A stretch of 64,000 nucleotides of DNA from JADKAV01 sp037046735 (GTDB taxonomy: Bacteria; Actinomycetota; Actinomycetes; S36-B12; UBA10799): positions 62,001-126,000 of the forward strand of contig JBAOHC010000021.1 in assembly GCA_037046735.1 (NCBI GenBank), written 5' to 3'. The notes beneath the pieces are model-generated. The model ran no database searches, was not told the origin of the DNA, and worked only from the letters and a program-made list of their open reading frames with translations. Shown here piece after piece: positions 15,836-23,566 of the stretch. Made by a program: the position numbers and the translations under genes. Within the stretch, counting starts at the first letter, position 1; each line of letters starts with the position of its first letter.

Positions 15836-16657
15836 CTAGAACTCCTCATGCGTCTGCGGATCCCCGCCGAACAACCGCCCATCATCCTCGGCGAGCCCCG
15901 AGATCGCGTCGACCTCCTGCGCGGTCAACGAGAAGCCGAACACATCCAAGTTCTCGCGCTGCCGTTCGGCACCGGCCGCCTTCGGAATGGGCAAAGAACC
16001 GATCTGCAGGTGCCAGCGCAGGATGACCTGCCCCGGCGTCACGGCCAGCCGCTGCGCTGCCGCCACGACGGGCGCCTCGGCCAACGGTGCCCGCCGCTTG
16101 CCCATGGGACTCCACGCCTGCGTCACGATCCCCAACCGCTCGTGCACGGCACGCATGCGGGCCTGCGGGAACCGGGGATGCAACTCGATCTGATTCACCG
16201 CCGGAGTCACCCCGGTCTGCGCGATGATCCGCTCCAGGTGCTCCTGGGTGAAGTTGGAGACCCCGATCGAGCGCACCAAACCCTGCTGCTGCAGGTCGAT
16301 CAACGCCTGCCAGGCCTCGACGTACTTGCCCACCCGCGGATTGGGCCAGTGGATCAAGTGCAGATCGGTGTGATCAAGGCCCAGCCGAGTCAGTGACCCC
16401 TTCACAGAGGCGACGGCGTCGGCGTAGGCATGGTCGCGCCCGGGAATCTTGCTCGCGATCAGCACCTCGTCGCGCGGGATGCCCGACTGCCGCAGCGCCT
16501 GCCCGACCTCGACCTCGTTCTCATAGTTCACTGCCGTGTCGATGAGCCGGTACCCCACCCGCAGGGCACTCAGGATCGACGCAGCGCCCTCCGGTCCGGT
16601 CAACGGATAGGTACCGAACCCGATCGCCGGCAGGGAGGTGCCGTCGTTGAGCTCCAT
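15836..16657 (-). CDS. Aldo/keto reductase
   Basis: A 273-residue AKR of the 2,5-diketo-D-gluconate reductase-like group. The catalytic tetrad is readable: Asp40 (RLIDTAVNY), Tyr45, Lys70 (LIASKIPG) and His103 (LIHWPNP). The later SIGVSNF and PIPKAAGAERQREN segments form the NADPH site. It reduces carbonyl compounds with NADPH in the cytoplasm; the substrate is not predictable. It begins 3 nt after the stop of ppk2 on the same strand and is probably in its operon. Confidence 0.92.
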   Translation of the reverse strand: MELNDGTSLPAIGFGTYPLTGPEGAASILSALRVGYRLIDTAVNYENEVEVGQALRQSGIPRDEVLIASKIPGRDHAYADAVASVKGSLTRLGLDHTDLHLIHWPNPRVGKYVEAWQALIDLQQQGLVRSIGVSNFTQEHLERIIAQTGVTPAVNQIELHPRFPQARMRAVHERLGIVTQAWSPMGKRRAPLAEAPVVAAAQRLAVTPGQVILRWHLQIGSLPIPKAAGAERQRENLDVFGFSLTAQEVDAISGLAEDDGRLFGGDPQTHEEF

Positions 16658-16660
16658 CGC

Positions 16661-17563
16661 CTACTTCTCGGCCAGCAACTTCGCCTTGGCGTCGGCCAGG
16701 CGGGCAACCTCGTCCTCGGGCAACTTCGGGTACTCCAACGGAAGACCCTGAATGGTGGTCGTGATGATGTCAGCCACCGCCGCCCGCATCGCCCACTTCC
16801 GGTCGGCCGGGATGACATACCACGGCGCCCACGGCGTACTCGTCGCGGTGATGGCCTGCTCGAACGCCACCATGTAGTCGTCCCAGTACCCCCGCTCCAC
16901 GATGTCCCCGCTGGAGAACTTCCAGTTCTTCTCGGGGGTCTCCAGGCGCTCCAGGAAGCGCCCCTTCTGCTCCTCCTTGCTGACATTCAGGAAGAACTTC
17001 AGGATGGTCGTGCCGTTGCGTGCCAGGTGCTGCTCGAAGTTGTTGATGTCCTCGTAGCGCTCCTGCCAGATGTCGTCGGTGATGCATGACGGGGGCAGGC
17101 CCGCGTTGGCCAGGATCGCCGGATGCACCCGCACGACCAGCGTCTCCTCGTAGTACGAGCGGTTGAAGATCCCGATCATCCCCCGCGCGGGCAGCGCCTT
17201 GGAGTAACGCCAGAGGTAGTTGTGGCTCAACTCCTGCGAACTCGGCACCTTGAACGACGTGACCGAGCAGCCCTGCGGGTTCACCCCGGACATCACATGC
17301 GAGATGGTGCCGTCCTTGCCGGCAGCATCCATCGCCTGGAAGAGGATGAGCACCGAATGCCGGCCGTCGGCGTAGAGCACCTCCTGCGCAGCGGCGAGTT
17401 CTTCCTTGCTCGTCGCCAGCATCTGCTCGGCGATCGCCTTGCGCTCGGACTTCGAGAGGTCCTTCGCCGCGGGCGGCAGCCACCGCGCGCTGTGATCGGC
17501 GATCCGGAACTTCTCGCCCGCGTCGATGCGTAGTTGCTCAAGGGCTTCCTTCGCCATGGCCAT
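16661..17563 (-). CDS. ppk2: Polyphosphate kinase 2
   Basis: A 300-residue single-domain PPK2 starting at ATG 17563 (or 17557). It has the Walker A-like QAMDAAGKDGT, the lid-forming SSQELSHNYLWRY, the FNRSYYEETLVVRVHP strand with catalytic Arg and Asp region, and the IPADRKWAMRAAVADI helix. The enzyme moves phosphate between polyphosphate and nucleotides, usually making NDP or NTP from NMP or NDP. Class cannot be fixed by eye. It is flanked on the same strand by an SRPBCC protein and the aldo/keto reductase with very short gaps. Confidence 0.93.
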   Translation of the reverse strand: MAMAKEALEQLRIDAGEKFRIADHSARWLPPAAKDLSKSERKAIAEQMLATSKEELAAAQEVLYADGRHSVLILFQAMDAAGKDGTISHVMSGVNPQGCSVTSFKVPSSQELSHNYLWRYSKALPARGMIGIFNRSYYEETLVVRVHPAILANAGLPPSCITDDIWQERYEDINNFEQHLARNGTTILKFFLNVSKEEQKGRFLERLETPEKNWKFSSGDIVERGYWDDYMVAFEQAITATSTPWAPWYVIPADRKWAMRAAVADIITTTIQGLPLEYPKLPEDEVARLADAKAKLLAEK

Positions 17564-17574
17564 GTGTGCTCTCC

Positions 17575-18039
17575 CTACTTCTCGGCGGCAGCCTTCAGAC
17601 GTGCCAGGGTGATCTCGATATTGCGCTGGTTGTGCTCGGCCCGGGGTCCCGGGATGAGGGCCTGGCCGACGCCGCGGATAGCCGGACCGAAGGGGCCGAA
17701 ACGGCGGTCGTCCCAGGTTTCACTCACCCGGCACCCTCCCTCGGTGGCCTCGAACTCGTAGGTCCAGCGCGATACCGGCATGGGCGGAAAATCGACATCG
17801 AAGACGAACCGCTTGCCGGGATCGGCCTCCACCACCGTGCAGCGGGTGAACCAGCGGACGATGCCACGTTTGTTCAGACCCCAGAAGTGATCGCCGACCC
17901 CCAACTGCTTCGGTGCGCCGGCCGCTCCCGTGGCCTCCGGCGACCACTGTCCCATCTGGGCCACATCAGTCACAAGGTCGTACACGGTCAACGGCGAGGC
18001 GGCGATGGCCACGGAGGCGTGGGCGCGGTGAGGGTCCAT
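17575..18039 (-). CDS. SRPBCC family protein (polyketide cyclase/dehydrase-like)
   Basis: A 154-residue protein with the START/Bet v1-like pattern: an N-terminal strand (HASVAIAASPLTVYDLVTD), MGQWSPE, GVGDHFWGLNK, the central FVFDVDFPPMPVSRWTYEF strands and a long C-terminal helix (NQRNIEITLARLKAAAEK). Such proteins bind hydrophobic ligands in a deep cavity. A TACGCT hexamer lies 6 nt before the ATG, suggesting leaderless transcription of an operon that includes ppk2 12 nt downstream. Confidence 0.85.
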   Translation of the reverse strand: MDPHRAHASVAIAASPLTVYDLVTDVAQMGQWSPEATGAAGAPKQLGVGDHFWGLNKRGIVRWFTRCTVVEADPGKRFVFDVDFPPMPVSRWTYEFEATEGGCRVSETWDDRRFGPFGPAIRGVGQALIPGPRAEHNQRNIEITLARLKAAAEK

Positions 18040-18045
18040 ACGGCG

Positions 18046-18051
18046 AGCGTA
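18046..18051 (-). promoter_or_regulatory. Candidate -10 box (TACGCT) of the SRPBCC-ppk2 operon
   Basis: TACGCT on the minus strand ends 6 nt before the ATG at 18039; no Shine-Dalgarno is present. Confidence 0.4.
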
Positions 18052-18056
18052 GTCCG

Positions 18057-19043
18057 CTACAACCGAACCAGCGTCTTGCCCAGGTTCGCCCCGGTGAAGA
18101 GGTCAAGTAGTGCCTGCGGTGCCGAATCGAGTCCCTCGAGCACATGTGTGCGCACCTGCAACTCGCCCTTCGAGATCCAGCCACCCATCGCCTGCATCGC
18201 CTCCGGCGCCCGGTCCATGTGGTCCAGGATGATGAAGCCCTGCAGCAGGGCCCGCCGGGAGATGGCATTGATGATGTTGGCCGGGCCGGGCGCTGGCTCG
18301 CCGGTGTTGTACTGCGAGATCGCCCCGCACAAGATGATCCGCGCGAAGTTGTTGATCCGGGCGAGCACCTCGTTGAGCGTCTCACCGCCGACGTTGTCGA
18401 AGTACACGTCGATCCCGTCCGGGCAGGTCCGGCGCAGGCCGTCGGCGATGCTCTCGGCGCGATAGTCGATGCACTCGTCGAATCCGAGATCCTCGGTCAC
18501 CCAGCGGCACTTCTCCGGCGACCCCGCGATCCCGACGACGCGGCAGCCCTGCAGTTTTGCGATCTGCCCGGCGATGCTGCCCACTCCCCCGGCCGCTCCG
18601 CTGACCACAACGGTCTCCCCGGGTTTCGGCTTACCGATGTCCGCCAGACCCACATACGCCGTCAGCCCGGTCACGCCGAACACACTGAGCGCCTGCTCGT
18701 ACGTGACTCCCTCGGGGATCCGCTGCCCGCCGTCGGCGATGGCTTTGGTCTGCCAGCCGGGCATGCCGAACACCCGTGTGCCGACCGGGTACTTCGGGTT
18801 TCGGGACTCGACCACGATGCCGGCGCCGGCACTGCGGATCGGTTCGCCGATGACGATCTTGGGCAAGTAGGTGTCGTAGGACATCCACCCGCGGATCGTC
18901 GGGTCGACCGAGAGGTACTCGACGTCCATCAGGAACTGGCCGTCCGTTAGCTCGGGCAACTGCACCTCGTCGGAGGTGAAGTCGGACAGCGCGACCTGGG
19001 CCGCGGGGCGATGAGCGAGGGTGATGCGCCGTGAGGTGGTCAT
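18057..19043 (-). CDS. NADP-dependent oxidoreductase (zinc-free MDR, CurA/prostaglandin-reductase type)
   Basis: A 328-residue medium-chain reductase lacking zinc ligands. The N-terminal GroES-like half has the family's VEYLSVDPTIRGWM; the Rossmann half has GAAGGVGS (149-156), YFDNVGGETLN and ILCGAISQYN. It matches the leukotriene B4 dehydrogenase/prostaglandin reductase family, which reduces alpha,beta-unsaturated carbonyls with NADPH. TATGGT lies 6 nt before its ATG, overlapping the promoter of the divergent AlbA-domain gene. Confidence 0.9.
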   Translation of the reverse strand: MTTSRRITLAHRPAAQVALSDFTSDEVQLPELTDGQFLMDVEYLSVDPTIRGWMSYDTYLPKIVIGEPIRSAGAGIVVESRNPKYPVGTRVFGMPGWQTKAIADGGQRIPEGVTYEQALSVFGVTGLTAYVGLADIGKPKPGETVVVSGAAGGVGSIAGQIAKLQGCRVVGIAGSPEKCRWVTEDLGFDECIDYRAESIADGLRRTCPDGIDVYFDNVGGETLNEVLARINNFARIILCGAISQYNTGEPAPGPANIINAISRRALLQGFIILDHMDRAPEAMQAMGGWISKGELQVRTHVLEGLDSAPQALLDLFTGANLGKTLVRL

Positions 19044-19049
19044 GCCTGC

Positions 19050-19059
19050 ACCATACTTT
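19050..19059. promoter_or_regulatory. Overlapping divergent -10 boxes
   Basis: Minus strand TATGGT (19055-19050) is 6 nt from the ATG at 19043, and plus strand TACTTT (19054-19059) is 5 nt from the GTG at 19065. The two hexamers share two base pairs, so the two promoters cannot be occupied independently. Confidence 0.45.
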
Positions 19060-19064
19060 GGGCT

Positions 19065-19832
19065 GTGAATCTGAGCGTGGCGTTTGTGCTGGCCCTCATC
19101 GAGGGGGCGGTACTCGGACTGGTCGCCCGAAGGTTGCTAGGCGTGCGGTTGCGTCTGGGCTGGGCCGAGGCGGTCCTGTCGGGCATCTTCGGGGCGGCGA
19201 TCGGCGCGCTGCTGGTCTCCGCGCTGTTCGGCTACACCCGCGAGCACTGGTTCGCCCTGGTCCTGGCAAGTGCCCTGGGCACCGTCGTGGTGATGATCGT
19301 CGTGGCCTACTTCACCCGCCAGCCGCAACCCACTGCCGCGCAGATGCTCGCGGCCGGGGAGAGCGCCCGCGTTGAGTTCAAATCCACGGCCCGCTGCAAC
19401 CTGCACACCGGCCAGCGTGACGACAAGATCGAGTTGGTGGTCGCCAAGACGGTCGCGGCGTTCGCCAATGCGACGGGCGGGGATCTGCTCATCGGAGTCG
19501 ATGACGCGGGCTCGGTGCTCGGCCTCGACGAGGATCTGAAGTTCATGAAGTCGCCGGACCTCGACCGTTTCGAGCTGTGGCTGCGTGACCACTTGACGAA
19601 GACCCTGGGCACGGCCGCCTCCGCGTCGGTACACGTCACCTTCCCGGTCGAGGATGGCCGGGCACTGTGCCACCTGCAGGTCCCGCCGAGCTCCCGGCCC
19701 GTGTTCTTGCTCGCCGGGAAGGGGCAGCCGGCCCAGATGTGGGTCCGCGTGGGCAACTCGACGCGTCAACTGGGCATCGACGAGGCGTTGAGCTACGCGG
19801 CGGACCGGTGGGGCCGACGGCGGCTGCGCTGA
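19065..19832 (+). CDS. Membrane-anchored AlbA_2 (Schlafen AAA-4) domain protein
   Basis: A 255-residue protein starting at GTG 19065. Residues 1-85 hold about three hydrophobic helices; residues 95-245 are an AlbA_2/'ATP-binding' divergent AAA domain: ARVEFKSTARCN, KTVAAFANATGGDLLIGVDDAGSVLGL, FPVEDGRALCHLQVPPSSRPVFL and WVRVGNSTRQL. The AlbA_2 fold binds nucleic acid or nucleotide in transcriptional regulators and Schlafen-like proteins. A membrane-anchored version is unusual enough to note. It is leaderless by the TACTTT box. Confidence 0.85.
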   Translation: MNLSVAFVLALIEGAVLGLVARRLLGVRLRLGWAEAVLSGIFGAAIGALLVSALFGYTREHWFALVLASALGTVVVMIVVAYFTRQPQPTAAQMLAAGESARVEFKSTARCNLHTGQRDDKIELVVAKTVAAFANATGGDLLIGVDDAGSVLGLDEDLKFMKSPDLDRFELWLRDHLTKTLGTAASASVHVTFPVEDGRALCHLQVPPSSRPVFLLAGKGQPAQMWVRVGNSTRQLGIDEALSYAADRWGRRRLR

Positions 19833-19836
19833 CCGC

Positions 19837-20616
19837 TCAGCGGCCCACGAACCGCGCCTGCCTGCGCTCGAGGAAACTCCGAACGCCTTCGGCGGCATCC
19901 TCGGACGTCATGATCTGTGCCAGCACCTCCTTGAGGTGCGCGCGGGCCGCCTCTTCCCCGTCATCACGCGCGACGCGCGCACTGGCCAGCGTCGCCTGCA
20001 CTCCCAACGGCGCCTGAGCAGCGATCAACTCGGCGATCTGCACTGCCCGCTCCAGCTGCTCGCCGACCGGAACAACCTCCTGAACCAGACCGATGCGGTA
20101 GGCCTGCTGCGCTCCGAACTCCTCGGCGGTCAGCAGGTAGCGCATGGCGTTGCCCCAGCCCAGCTGGGATGCCGCACGCAGCGTGGCACCACCGAACGGC
20201 ATGATCCCCCGGGCGATCTCCAACTGCCGGAAGCGGACATCCTCGGCCGCGATGACGATGTCTGCCGCGAGCGCCAGTTCGATGCTCAGCGTGAAGGCGA
20301 TGCCCTGCACGGCCAGCACCACCGGCTTGGGCACCGGCGGGGCCCACATCCCCCACGGGTCGAATTGGTAGGAGCCGGCCAGCGCCCCGGGACCGACCTC
20401 GGCCACCTTCGCACCCACCTCGGCCAGATCCAGTCCGGCACTGAAGTGATCGCCAACGGCGTACACCACGCCCACCCGCAGGTCCGGATCGTTGCCCAAC
20501 TCCTCATAGGCCCGGCTGAAGCCGTCGATGACCTCGAGGTTGAACGCGTTGCGCTTCTCCGGCCGGTTGACCCCGATGAGGAATACGTGGCCGCGTCGTT
20601 CGGTGATGACCGTCAT
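19837..20616 (-). CDS. Enoyl-CoA hydratase/isomerase (crotonase) family
   Basis: A 259-residue crotonase-fold protein starting MTVITERRGH at ATG 20616, preceded by a strong CCAGGAGG site. It has NRPEKRNAF (CoA-binding), HFSAGLDLAEV (first oxyanion loop), PKPVVLAVQGIAF and FRQLEIARGIMPFGG (second conserved Glu). The usual GGG of the second oxyanion loop is replaced (FTLSIEL), so activity may differ from classical enoyl-CoA hydratase. It may act in fatty-acid or CoA-ester breakdown. The 3' end is 4 nt from the convergent AlbA gene. Confidence 0.9.
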   Translation of the reverse strand: MTVITERRGHVFLIGVNRPEKRNAFNLEVIDGFSRAYEELGNDPDLRVGVVYAVGDHFSAGLDLAEVGAKVAEVGPGALAGSYQFDPWGMWAPPVPKPVVLAVQGIAFTLSIELALAADIVIAAEDVRFRQLEIARGIMPFGGATLRAASQLGWGNAMRYLLTAEEFGAQQAYRIGLVQEVVPVGEQLERAVQIAELIAAQAPLGVQATLASARVARDDGEEAARAHLKEVLAQIMTSEDAAEGVRSFLERRQARFVGR

Positions 20617-20654
20617 GGTGCCTCCTGGAGGTTCGCGCTCGACAGCCCCCAACC

Positions 20655-20660
20655 TACGCT
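20655..20660 (+). promoter_or_regulatory. Candidate -10 box (TACGCT) of the VanZ-like gene
   Basis: TACGCT 8 nt before GTG 20669 (and 2 nt before GTG 20663), which favours GTG 20669 as a leaderless start. Confidence 0.35.
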
Positions 20661-20668
20661 TGGTGTTC

Positions 20669-21019
20669 GTGCGCTGGACCCGACTCGCCTTTGTCATCGC
20701 CTTCGCGGTGCAGTGCTGGGCGCTGTACGTGCCGCGACCGCCGAGTGTGGAGACGGGACTGCCCCTGGACAAGCTCGTTCACATGGCCCTTTTCGCGGTC
20801 GTCACCTGGCTGGGCCTGCGCGCCGGCTGGCGCTGGGTGCTGCCCGCAATGGTGGCGCAGGCGGCCATCAGTGAACTGGTCCAGTCATGGCTCCTACCCA
20901 ACCGCGGCGGTGACTGGTGGGACTTCGCCGCGGACCTCGTCGGCATCATGATCGGCTGGGGTGTGGCGGCAGTGAGACCGGTCACAGAACGCAAAACGCA
21001 CGACAGTTCAGGTATCTGA
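20669..21019 (+). CDS. VanZ-like membrane protein
   Basis: A protein of about 116 residues from GTG 20669 (alternatively GTG 20663). Four short hydrophobic helices match the VanZ layout: a first helix (LAFVIAFAVQCWALYVP), DKLVHMALFAVVTWLGLRAG with the family's 'DK..H...f' motif, AAISELVQSWLLPNRGGDWWDFAADLVGIMIGW with 'E..Q...p.R..dw.Dl..n..G'. VanZ family proteins are linked to teicoplanin resistance, but most members have unknown roles. Upstream in-frame starts overlap the divergent enoyl-CoA hydratase gene and are rejected. Confidence 0.8.
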   Translation: MRWTRLAFVIAFAVQCWALYVPRPPSVETGLPLDKLVHMALFAVVTWLGLRAGWRWVLPAMVAQAAISELVQSWLLPNRGGDWWDFAADLVGIMIGWGVAAVRPVTERKTHDSSGI

Positions 21020-21045
21020 TTGCGGTCGACGGGAACGAATACTGT

Positions 21046-21555
21046 GTGTCGTACCTCGAGATCGCCCCAACCGCACCACCGACGTTTCGCCGTAACCGCC
21101 TGCGTCTGGTCACGGTGGACGACCCGCAGCTCCTGATTGACCTGGTCGCGCACTGCAGCCAGGAGAGCCTGTTCCTGCGTTTCCACACCGGAATGTCCGA
21201 ACTGCGCCCCGCCATGGCCGAGAAGCTCGTGCAGACCCCAGGCCTGGGGCTGCTGAATTCGCGGGGACGCCTCGTGGCCGATGCCCGCTACATCCGGGCT
21301 CTCAATGGGGAGTACGAACTCTCGATCCTCATCTGCGACAAGTACCAGGGTCGCGGTCTGGGATCAGCACTGCTGTCGGTCCTGCTGATGCAGGCGGCCG
21401 ACGACGGCATCGACACCCTCAACGCGGACGTGCTCGCCAGCAACGACCCGATGCTGGCACTACTGGAGAAGCTGGCGCCGGTGGAGTCGCTGGGCTATGA
21501 GGACGGCGCCCGCCGACTGCGCCTCAGTCTGGCGCCGATCGCCAGGGTGGCCTAG
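21046..21555 (+). CDS. GNAT family N-acetyltransferase
   Basis: From GTG 21046 (VSYLEIAPTAPP) about 169 residues follow the GNAT fold: an N-terminal segment LLIDLVAHCSQESLFLRFHTG, beta strands ending in YELSILICDKYQGRGLGSALL with the acetyl-CoA pyrophosphate loop Q-x-x-G-x-G, and IDTLNADVLASNDPML. The 'LFLRFHTG' piece resembles the GNAT domain attached to some acyl-CoA synthetases. The exact start is uncertain; in-frame upstream starts overlap the VanZ gene. The substrate is unknown. Confidence 0.75.
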   Translation: MSYLEIAPTAPPTFRRNRLRLVTVDDPQLLIDLVAHCSQESLFLRFHTGMSELRPAMAEKLVQTPGLGLLNSRGRLVADARYIRALNGEYELSILICDKYQGRGLGSALLSVLLMQAADDGIDTLNADVLASNDPMLALLEKLAPVESLGYEDGARRLRLSLAPIARVA

Positions 21556-21558
21556 AAC

Positions 21559-21821
21559 TCAGCCGCCCATCTTCCGCATCTCGTCGTTGATCTCCTGCTC
21601 GCTGGGCGGCCGTTCGGCCGGCCCATAAGCCCGAACCCGATGAACAGCAGCGCGATCCCCATTCCGAACATCGCCCACATGGGCCAGAAGTAGCCACCGC
21701 CGGACAACGCCCAGACCGCCGTCAGGATCAACCAGACGATCACAAAGATGCCGAAGGTCCGCCAGAAGTCCCGCTTGGCCTTGATCCGCTTCACCGCCGC
21801 CGCGCGCAAGTTGTCACTCAT
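21559..21821 (-). CDS. 2TM domain protein with a one-base frameshift near the C-terminus
   Basis: The protein starts MSDNLRAAAVKRIKAKRDFWR and has two membrane helices, with SGGGYFWPMW between them, matching the 2TM domain family (PF13239). At 21630-21632 (GGG on the minus strand) the frame slips. The uninterrupted frame ends in Arg-rich sequence at 21552, while the neighbouring frame continues as AYGPAERPPSEQEINDEM then RKMGG and TGA at 21559, a typical 2TM protein ending. Adding one G restores it. A base-call error is the simplest explanation. Confidence 0.75.
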
Positions 21822-21834
21822 AGAACCAGGCTTA

Positions 21835-23013
21835 CTAGCGCACCTGCCATGCGCGCAAGGTCATACCAGCGAATCGCAGCCGATCGACCAGATCATCGCC
21901 CATTGCGGTCGAGGGGGTGAGCACGCCGCCCTCGCCCTTCGTGGCCGCCAGGGACAGTCCCGCCTCGGACAGCATGCGCGACGTGGCCGCGTAACCGGGG
22001 TCGCCCTTACCCATCACCTCAGCGCCGTAGACGCTGCCGTCGTCAAGAGTGCTGCGGAACTCCACCCGGAAGCCGCCCTTCTCCCGCGACTCCTGATCGG
22101 GACCCTCGCCCGGGTCGGGCAGGAAGCGCTGGGCGAGCGAACGCGTGGGACCGAAGGACAGGGCCATCGAACCGCCGGTCGTGCCGGCTGCCAGCGCCGT
22201 CGCCCGTGCCCGACCGCCCCAGCCGGGACCGGTCGCCACAACCTCCTTGTAGCGGAATCCGCGGCCGTAGGAGAAGTCGGACAGGAAGTTCGAGCGCCGC
22301 ACCACGCGGGTGTTGATCATGGCCATGAGGAAGGGCCCGGTCCAGGAATCCAGCACTGGTTCGTAGTTCACCCACACCTGATCACCGGCGTCGGGGCCCG
22401 CAGCACCCGGAGTGAGCGCATACGGATCGGACATGATCTTGGCCAGCCTCGGGTCTTGCCGGGCGGCTTCCATCTGGCCGATCCCGCTGGCGATCGTGCC
22501 GCCGCTGAAACCACCACTGGCCCAGCGCACCGCCATGACCGTCTCGCCAAGTTCACCCTCAGCCGCCTCGTGCAGCAGATAGACCCCGAGATCGCTGGGG
22601 ATCGAGTCGAATCCGCTGGCATGCACGATCCGGGCCCCGGTCTCCCGGGCGAGCTGGTCGTAGCGTTCGATGCTCTGCCGCATGAACAGGACCTCACCAG
22701 CGAGATCTGCGTAGTGGGTGCCGGCGCGGGCACACGCCTCGACCAGCGGCAGCCCGTACTTCATGTAGGGGCCCACCGTCGTGACGACCGCTTTGGTGGA
22801 CTCGGCCAGGGCCGCCAACGACTTGGGATCACTCGCGTCGGCCACGATCATGGGCCAACTGACATCGAGGTCGGCGGCCACGTGGGCCAGCCGATCGGGA
22901 TTGCGACCGGCTAGGGCGATGCGCTCGGGCCCGCCGCGTTCGGCCAGATACTGCGCGACCAGTTTGCCCGTGAACCCGGTTGCACCGTAGACGACAAGAT
23001 CGAAATCGCTCAT
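21835..23013 (-). CDS. Saccharopine dehydrogenase-like / trans-acting enoyl reductase family
   Basis: A 392-residue protein with an N-terminal Rossmann fold (GATGFTG 10-16, AGRNPDRL, VVTTVGPYMKYG) and the following catalytic-like domain (GTHYADLAGE, HASGFDSIPSDLG). It matches the saccharopine-dehydrogenase-like NADP-binding family that includes mycobacterial Rv2953-type trans-acting enoyl reductases of lipid synthesis. Its reaction here is unknown; it probably reduces a lipid or polyketide intermediate. It follows a GNAT gene with a 4-nt overlap (ATGA). Confidence 0.85.
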   Translation of the reverse strand: MSDFDLVVYGATGFTGKLVAQYLAERGGPERIALAGRNPDRLAHVAADLDVSWPMIVADASDPKSLAALAESTKAVVTTVGPYMKYGLPLVEACARAGTHYADLAGEVLFMRQSIERYDQLARETGARIVHASGFDSIPSDLGVYLLHEAAEGELGETVMAVRWASGGFSGGTIASGIGQMEAARQDPRLAKIMSDPYALTPGAAGPDAGDQVWVNYEPVLDSWTGPFLMAMINTRVVRRSNFLSDFSYGRGFRYKEVVATGPGWGGRARATALAAGTTGGSMALSFGPTRSLAQRFLPDPGEGPDQESREKGGFRVEFRSTLDDGSVYGAEVMGKGDPGYAATSRMLSEAGLSLAATKGEGGVLTPSTAMGDDLVDRLRFAGMTLRAWQVR

Positions 23014-23504
23014 GAATCAACCGTACGTGCCATGACGTAATCCGCTTCCTCGACGCCCCCGACCACAAAGGTGCGATTCCCCACAATCGTGAAACCATGC
23101 TTTTCGTAGAAGCGAATCGCGCGTGCGTTCAACTCGTTGGTGCCCAGCCAGATGACGTCGTGGCCGATCGCCTGCTCGAGGGCGGTGGCCATCAACTGGG
23201 TGGCGACGCCCGACCCCGGAGCGTCGACGTAGATGCGGCGCAACTCGATCGGGTCGCGCCAGGTCGTCGCGATCGGCGGAGTGCCGAACGCGAGCATCAG
23301 GTATCCGCTGAGTTCGTCACCGGAGTCGACCACGAAGATCTCGGTCTGCGCCATGTCGGCCAGGAACTGCTGCGGGGACAACCGCGTCGCGATGTGGGCG
23401 GCGATGGCCTCCGCGGGAGTGTCCGGCGGGCAGGCGGCCGGGAACGTTCGCCCAGCCAGCCGGGACAGGGCCTGAGCATCACCGGGGGTCGCGGGACGGG
23501 GCAT
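23010..23504 (-). CDS. GNAT family N-acetyltransferase
   Basis: A 164-residue acetyltransferase: PRPATPGDAQALSRLAGRTF at the start, ELRRIYVDAPGSGVATQLMATAL as the acetyl-CoA loop, and IWLGTNELNARAIRFYEKHGFTIVG as the conserved C-terminal strand-helix. The loop has G-x-G-V-A instead of the classical G-x-G-x-G/A, still within family range. TACCCT lies 6 nt before the ATG. It is translationally coupled to the saccharopine-dehydrogenase-like gene. Confidence 0.9.
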   Translation of the reverse strand: MPRPATPGDAQALSRLAGRTFPAACPPDTPAEAIAAHIATRLSPQQFLADMAQTEIFVVDSGDELSGYLMLAFGTPPIATTWRDPIELRRIYVDAPGSGVATQLMATALEQAIGHDVIWLGTNELNARAIRFYEKHGFTIVGNRTFVVGGVEEADYVMARTVDS

Positions 23505-23510
23505 ACCACC

Positions 23511-23516
23511 AGGGTA
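23511..23516 (-). promoter_or_regulatory. Candidate -10 box (TACCCT) of the GNAT operon
   Basis: TACCCT on the minus strand with a 6-nt gap to the ATG at 23504. Confidence 0.4.
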
Positions 23517-23566
23517 ATGAGGCCCGATCCGAACGCTGGCAGGGTCACTTCTGCTTGACTAGGCCT

